NCBI GenBank assembly: GCA_002783865.1 | Contig: PFJE01000080.1 | Coordinates: 1 to 45,472, forward strand | Reading direction: 5' to 3' | Length of the DNA stretch: 45,472 nucleotides | Source of the DNA: Sphingomonadales bacterium CG_4_10_14_3_um_filter_58_15 | GTDB taxonomy: Bacteria > Pseudomonadota > Alphaproteobacteria > Sphingomonadales > Sphingomonadaceae | Shown here: positions 41,786 to 45,472 of the stretch, one piece after another | Layout: each line of letters starts with the position of its first letter | Position numbering within the stretch: position 1 is the first letter of the stretch | Program-made: the position numbers and the translations under genes | Notes under the pieces: model-generated | Seen by the model: the letters and a program-made list of their open reading frames with translations, nothing else | Databases searched by the model: none | Told to the model about the DNA's origin: nothing

Positions 41786-42220
41786 ATGATGACGGACAAG
41801 GCAAAAGCGCCGATATGGTTCTGGCTGGTAGGGGTGGTGGCGCTGCTCTGGAACGGTTTGGGCGTGCTCGCCTACTTGCAGCAGGTAACCATGAGCGCAG
41901 CGGAATTTGCTGCGCTGCCGGAGCTTCAGCAGGATCTATTGTCGACCCAGCCGCTCTGGGTAACAGCGGCCTTTGCCATCGCCGTTTTTGCCGGCTTTGT
42001 TGCGTCGATCTGCTGGCTGCTGCAAAAGCGGGTCACGGTAAGGCTGTTCCTGCTGTCTCTGCTCGCCGTGATTGTGCAGTTCAGCAGCTATTTCATCATC
42101 GACGGCTATATGGAATTCATATCCGGTCAGGGATGGATCATGCCGGTGCTCATTCTGCTTCTTGCCGCCGGGCTTGCCGGAATTTCATGGCGGGCCGAAC
42201 AGGATGGTCTCTTGCGCTAG
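41786..42220 (+). CDS. Hypothetical four-helix membrane protein
   Basis: A 144-residue protein with four clear membrane segments, at about residues 10-30 (IWFWLVGVVALLWNGLGVLAY), 58-78 (VTAAFAIAVFAGFVASICWL), 85-105 (LFLLSLLAVIVQFSSYFII) and 118-134 (WIMPVLILLLAAGLAGISW). I recall similar proteins in sphingomonads but no assigned function. GGAG precedes ATG 41786, and ATG 41789 is equally possible. Its stop is one base from the stop of the convergent transporter gene. The overlapping plus-strand frame is not real. Confidence 0.85.
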   Translation: MMTDKAKAPIWFWLVGVVALLWNGLGVLAYLQQVTMSAAEFAALPELQQDLLSTQPLWVTAAFAIAVFAGFVASICWLLQKRVTVRLFLLSLLAVIVQFSSYFIIDGYMEFISGQGWIMPVLILLLAAGLAGISWRAEQDGLLR

Positions 42221-42221
42221 A

Positions 42222-42953
42222 TCAGGACGATGTGCTGAACGGCGTGAAATTGGTGTCTTCATCATAGATGTCGACACCCTCGCGCCGTTTCAGCCAGCCG
42301 ACGACCAGATAGGTTACCGGCGTCAACACGGCTTCCCAGAGCACCTTCAGCAACCAGTTGGTCACCATCACCGTAATCACCGCAGATGTTTCCCATATGC
42401 CCAGAAACGCCAGCGGATAGAAGATCAGGCTGTCGACGCCCTGCCCCACAACCGTGGAACCGATTGTCCGGGTCCAAAGGGCCTTGCCCTGGGTCCAGAC
42501 TTTCATCCGCGCCATCACATAGCTGTTCACAAATTCGCCGGCCCAGAAAGCAATGATCGAGGCGCCGACAATGCGCGGCACCTGCCCGAACACGCTTTCA
42601 TAGGCCGCCTGCCCTTCCCAGCCCTCTGCCGGTGGCAGCGACACCACCACCCAGCTCATGAAGGCCATGAACAACAGCGCGGCAAATCCGGCCCAGATGA
42701 CCCGCCTTGCCCGCGCATAGCCATATACTTCGGTGAGCACGTCGCCGATCACATAGCCGAGCGGGAAGAATAATATGCCCGCCCCGTAGACCCACTGCTC
42801 GCCGCTGATCATGATGAAGGTCGGCTTGGCCGCGCCAATGACGTTGGACAAAAGCAGCACGGTCACAAAGGCCGCCATCACGAAGTCATAATAGCGAAAA
42901 TGATGGCCGGTCTGGCTGGACGCGGAGGTCCGCTGGATGGAGCTGTCTTGCAT
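42222..42953 (-). CDS. yhhQ: Queuosine-precursor transporter (YhhQ/VUT family)
   Basis: A 243-residue inner-membrane protein with six or so membrane segments. Family signatures: LLSNVIGAAKPTFIM at the N-terminus, FPLGYVIGDVLTEVYGYARARRVIW, AFWAGEFVNSYVMARMK and the C-terminal TIGSTVVGQGVDSLIFYPLAFLG. Relatives in E. coli take up queuosine precursors (preQ0/preQ1). The last 20 residues are charged and cytoplasmic. The gene is convergent with the four-helix membrane protein with one base between the stops, so the pair shares the termination region. Confidence 0.94.
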   Translation of the reverse strand: MQDSSIQRTSASSQTGHHFRYYDFVMAAFVTVLLLSNVIGAAKPTFIMISGEQWVYGAGILFFPLGYVIGDVLTEVYGYARARRVIWAGFAALLFMAFMSWVVVSLPPAEGWEGQAAYESVFGQVPRIVGASIIAFWAGEFVNSYVMARMKVWTQGKALWTRTIGSTVVGQGVDSLIFYPLAFLGIWETSAVITVMVTNWLLKVLWEAVLTPVTYLVVGWLKRREGVDIYDEDTNFTPFSTSS

Positions 42954-43056
42954 CGCCAGACCTTAGCCCAGTCCGGACACAATTCAACAATTATGGAAGC
43001 GCCGACAGATCACGGTTTGCAGCCGGTCAAAAGATCGCTAATGCCCATGAAATCGT

Positions 43057-43133
43057 GCGCCCGTAGCTCATCTGGATAGAGCGCGAGACTTCTAATCTTG
43101 AGGCAGCAGGTTCGAGTCCTGCCGGGCGCACCA
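43057..43133 (+). tRNA. tRNA-Arg (anticodon TCT)
   Basis: A 77-nt cloverleaf with encoded CCA. Acceptor stem GCGCCCG pairs with CGGGCGC; D-arm TAGCTCATCTGGATAGAGC; anticodon loop CTTCTAA, giving TCT (reads AGA); T-arm GGTTCGAGTCC. A T-run, TTTTTC, follows directly and may be part of termination. It stands alone between the queuosine transporter and the diguanylate cyclase. No direct repeat of its 3' end was noticed nearby, so there is no sign of an integrated element. Confidence 0.95.
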
Positions 43134-43225
43134 TTTTTCTTCCCGGATCATTGATGCGACGTCGGGTGTTTCGGCTTGCCCCGCCTGTTGATATGCCACG
43201 CCCCCGCCGCTGACGGGATTGGGGA

Positions 43226-44428
43226 CTACGGAAAAGCGCGCCGCAGGTTTTTCTGCATTTCGTCCACGGTCAAATCGTCGACATTGAACCTGCAGCACGT
43301 GCTTTTGCCAGAATCCTTCGCGTCATAGAGCGCCCGATCGGCCCGTAGCCGCAGTTCGAGAGTGGTGGACGCATCTTCAGGAAAGCAGGCATATCCGGCA
43401 CTTGCGCCAACCCGGACAGTGGTTCCTGATTCCACGATGAACCGCTCCTGGCTGATCGCCTGGACAAGGCCAAGGCCCAATGCCTTGACCGCGTCGGCGT
43501 CGCAGTCGGGCAAGACGATCATGAATTCATCCCCGCCCATGCGTGCGACGATATCTGCTTGCCCGACACGGGATGAAATCAGGCTTGCTACCTGCATCAG
43601 GACGAGGTCCCCGGCGCCATGACCATAGGTGTCGTTCACAGCTTTGAAACCGTCGAGATCAAGCGACACGATCGCCATGGTTCGGCCGGACTGGGGACGA
43701 AACCGGCTGAGCTGGTCATCCATGCCCTGCCGATTGAAAATACCGGTCAGGCTGTCGTGCATGGCAAGATGACGGCTTTGCTCCTGTGCGAAAAGCGTCT
43801 CGAGCATGGCATCATGGAAAGTGCGAATAATCTGGTAGGCACCCAGCAGAAACGGTGGCGTTAGCAGGACAATAACGGAGAGCATCGGTTCTTTGGCCAA
43901 AACTGCGCCAGCGACGAACGGTAAATCGCAGAGCAGAAGCAGCAACGTGGCAAATCGCGGCGTTGGATAATTCCGGGCGCAGATCGGGCCGATCATTGCC
44001 ATGATGAGCGTGGCGGAGAGGACCTGCAACACAGGATCACTACCACTCATGATGGTGAAGGCTATGGCGCCCTGCAAGGTGCACCACGCGACGGTCAGTA
44101 TGACCGACCAGCTGACATCAATCGTGCCGTCTGAACTGGCTCTGCGGCGGCGCTCGCGTGTCTGCCATTCTACGAGACGGCCCGTCGAGAGTATAATCTC
44201 AATAAGGAGAAATACGGCGATTATCATGGAACCCGATCGCAAAAAAGCGGCCAGGAGAACTACAAGGGAGCAGAATGAACCCATCAGGGTTGCGACGGGG
44301 GAATTCAAAAGCTGTGCCAGAAGGTAGCTCTGGATTTCGCTGCTGGTCGCCCGTCCCGGAGCGAATAACCAGCGCGCCCAGGAAAACCTGGTATTTAATT
44401 TACCACCCAAGGGACGCGGTTGCACCAT
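43226..44428 (-). CDS. Membrane-bound diguanylate cyclase (GGDEF)
   Basis: A 400-residue protein with a hydrophobic N-terminal half of about six membrane segments (about residues 45-200) and a C-terminal GGDEF domain (about 225-385), which makes cyclic di-GMP from two GTP. The catalytic motif is ARMGGDEFMIVLPD (near residue 297). Also visible are HDSLTGIFNRQGMDDQL and VSLDLDGFKAVNDTYGHGAGD (metal Asp). The residues before it read VGQADIVAR, so the Arg of the usual RxxD inhibitory site is Gly here and product inhibition may be weak. No EAL domain. GGTAGG-type sequence about 10 nt before ATG 44428. Confidence 0.94.
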   Translation of the reverse strand: MVQPRPLGGKLNTRFSWARWLFAPGRATSSEIQSYLLAQLLNSPVATLMGSFCSLVVLLAAFLRSGSMIIAVFLLIEIILSTGRLVEWQTRERRRRASSDGTIDVSWSVILTVAWCTLQGAIAFTIMSGSDPVLQVLSATLIMAMIGPICARNYPTPRFATLLLLLCDLPFVAGAVLAKEPMLSVIVLLTPPFLLGAYQIIRTFHDAMLETLFAQEQSRHLAMHDSLTGIFNRQGMDDQLSRFRPQSGRTMAIVSLDLDGFKAVNDTYGHGAGDLVLMQVASLISSRVGQADIVARMGGDEFMIVLPDCDADAVKALGLGLVQAISQERFIVESGTTVRVGASAGYACFPEDASTTLELRLRADRALYDAKDSGKSTCCRFNVDDLTVDEMQKNLRRAFP

Positions 44429-44911
44429 GACAGCGACCTACCGGAATAGACTTAAAATCACCTTAAGCCACAGCCAATGCTGTAAAGGGAATTACGGTGA
44501 CGTTGCGTAATTGATGTAGCCACTCCCCTGCTTGATACGGAATCACCCGCGAGGGGTTCCAAAGAAGGAGAGTGACCGATGACTATTTATAATTGCCGGT
44601 GCCGGTGACAGGCGCAACAAACCCCAAATTCACCACCGAAAAAATGCTGTCCTACACCCATATCCATCGCTTATTGTTGCCGCGGTCCTTGGCCATGTTC
44701 AGGACAGGCTCTTTGACAATTTGAACAAGACCGCGAGGGCGATCGGCTGCCTGGCCCATGCCACCGGGCGGTGACAAATGGAAGGTTACACTCGCCGCTT
44801 GGCTGGCGGCCAGAAAAGACCGGAAATCTGCGGCAAGCGCGCAAAGGTCACGGAAAATAAAAACGGCCGCCACTGTCAGGTTCGCGTCCCGCCATGTGCC
44901 GACCCGTTTTC
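44429..44911. other. Intergenic region between the GGDEF gene and the Nudix gene
   Basis: 483 bp with no convincing gene of normal size. A very good ribosome binding site precedes a nine-codon ORF at 44579-44608 (separate entry). A minus-strand frame at 44652-44987 overlaps the Nudix 3' end and has no codon or motif support. One segment near 44665-44695 reads MAKDRGNNKR on the minus strand, reminiscent of small basic alphaproteobacterial proteins, but stops after 14 residues and may be a decayed copy. Confidence 0.45.
44579..44608 (+). CDS. Possible nine-residue peptide or remnant with a strong ribosome binding site
   Basis: ATG at 44579 is preceded by AAAGAAGGAGAG with GGAG ending 8 nt upstream, a better ribosome binding site than most real genes in the window. 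The frame encodes MTIYNCRCR and stops. Either it is the leftover of a longer gene, or a leader-type peptide with two cysteines and two arginines near its end. No downstream plus-strand gene follows to be regulated by it, so a remnant is the simpler reading. Confidence 0.25.
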   Translation: MTIYNCRCR

Positions 44912-45472
44912 CTATTTGTTGAAACCGCGCTGGACGGCATCCATCGGCTCCGAGGTGACCGGATAGCCAATGCCTTCCGGGATGCACAAGTGGACGCCGC
45001 CATCGCGCTTCTCGATATACGGAGAGACCATCACCGACGGATGCTGCTTCACATGGGCCACGGCTTCGTCAAACGAACCGAATTGCGCCAGCCGCTCGAG
45101 ATTGCGCTTGGTCGGAAAGATGATCTTTACCTCGCCCGCCTCGGCGCGATCGAGCACCGCCTGCGCGTTGCCCCAGAACAGGTTGTAATTCTCGGTTTCG
45201 TCGACCGTGGCCTGCGCCTTGTGATCATCATGCGAGATCATGTAGAATCTCGTGTCGAACACGCGTTGTTCCGCAAAGGGCGGGCACCAGCGCGAAAAGG
45301 GGATCAGCTTCTCCAGCTCCAGCTGCCAGTCAAACTGGCTGCAGAGCTCCGCGAGATTCGTCCCCTCATGCAGCGCATGCCTGGCTTCCGAAACCCGCTT
45401 TGCATCTAGATTCCCCTCGACCGCGACCGCGATCCCGGTTTCCTCGATCGATTCCCGGACCGCCGCGATCCG
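44912..45472 (-). CDS. Nudix-family hydrolase (5' truncated by window edge)
   Basis: The frame is open from the right edge for 186 residues and enters within the Nudix box: RIAAVRESIEETGIAV, matching the REx2EExG part of GX5EX7REUXEEXGU (the leading glycine part lies outside). Nudix enzymes cleave nucleoside diphosphates linked to another group. The remainder contains WCPPFAEQRVFDTRFYM and the long C-terminal extension FPTKRNLERLAQFGSFDEAV, like the relatives sometimes annotated next to metallo-beta-lactamase proteins (NUDT19-like). The in-frame ATG at 45262 is internal and not a start. Substrate unknown. Confidence 0.88.
   Translation of the reverse strand, partial: RIAAVRESIEETGIAVAVEGNLDAKRVSEARHALHEGTNLAELCSQFDWQLELEKLIPFSRWCPPFAEQRVFDTRFYMISHDDHKAQATVDETENYNLFWGNAQAVLDRAEAGEVKIIFPTKRNLERLAQFGSFDEAVAHVKQHPSVMVSPYIEKRDGGVHLCIPEGIGYPVTSEPMDAVQRGFNK

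Noticed and set aside
43057-43133. tRNA-Arg as an integration site of a mobile element
   Set aside because: No integrase and no repeated 3' end were noticed within the window.
44652-44987. 111-codon minus-strand frame next to the Nudix gene
   Set aside because: It overlaps the Nudix 3' end in another frame, shows no motif and has no ribosome binding site.
1-45472. CRISPR array, insertion sequence, prophage or toxin-antitoxin module
   Set aside because: No regularly spaced repeats, transposase or integrase motifs, or paired small toxin-like frames with ribosome binding sites were found.

Overview
The window (about 58-60% G+C by eye) looks like a chromosomal segment of an alphaproteobacterium of the order Sphingomonadales, probably a marine sphingomonad related to Sphingorhabdus/Parasphingorhabdus. 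The support is the rapZ / EIIA / HPr cluster, the rmuC-def-recR-fmt-truA neighbourhood, two large TonB-dependent receptors of the sphingomonad oxidoreductase/xenobiotic type, a complete exosortase A (XrtA) exopolysaccharide locus, and hairpin-forming intergenic repeats of a type common in this order. The genus is an inference. No transposase, phage gene or CRISPR array was seen.

Layout. (1) 1-2799: end of rapZ, then EIIA, HPr and a SpoU/TrmH rRNA methyltransferase in a tight plus-strand operon, then a small lipoprotein. (2) 2803-10904: rmuC, a small YegP-like ORF, peptide deformylase with an unusual His-rich insertion, a TonB-dependent receptor with its own terminator, recR, then fmt and truA on the plus strand. 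(3) 10910-10990: a palindromic repeat that separates truA from the next cluster. (4) 10992-29557: the XrtA exopolysaccharide locus. A long minus-strand series (export lipoprotein, chain-length determinant, tyrosine kinase, outer-membrane barrel, AAA ATPase, deacetylase, FemAB, glycosyltransferase, exosortase, amidotransferase) is preceded by a PLP decarboxylase and an AMP-forming ligase. Divergent from the ligase is a plus-strand operon of GNAT/FemAB-like transferase, acyl carrier protein and two alpha/beta hydrolases. (5) 29558-36380: thioredoxin reductase, a VOC protein, a second TonB-dependent receptor with a very strong terminator, and an unrecognised exported protein that combines a CxxCH motif, a Pro-rich linker and a glycine zipper. 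(6) 36381-38359: dgcA/dgcN, a pair for D-glutamate catabolism. (7) 38667-45472: tRNA-Met, a ferredoxin-reductase-like flavoprotein, a repeat cluster, a 2H phosphoesterase, a peroxiredoxin, a membrane protein, a queuosine-precursor transporter, tRNA-Arg, a membrane diguanylate cyclase and a partial Nudix hydrolase.

How the genes work together. The XrtA block encodes assembly, chain-length control, export and modification of an exopolysaccharide, plus the exosortase that would process PEP-CTERM proteins. No PEP-CTERM substrate, initiating sugar transferase, Wzx flippase or Wzy polymerase is visible here, so those parts must lie elsewhere. The ligase, decarboxylase, ACP, GNAT and two hydrolases look like a self-contained small-molecule activation and transfer pathway attached to the locus. 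Its chemistry is not established, and it is the most interesting unknown in the window. The start codons of the two divergent arms are only 18 bp apart.

Limits: all assignments come from reading motifs and gene order. No database search or structure prediction was run, and start codons were chosen from Shine-Dalgarno spacing and gene junctions.
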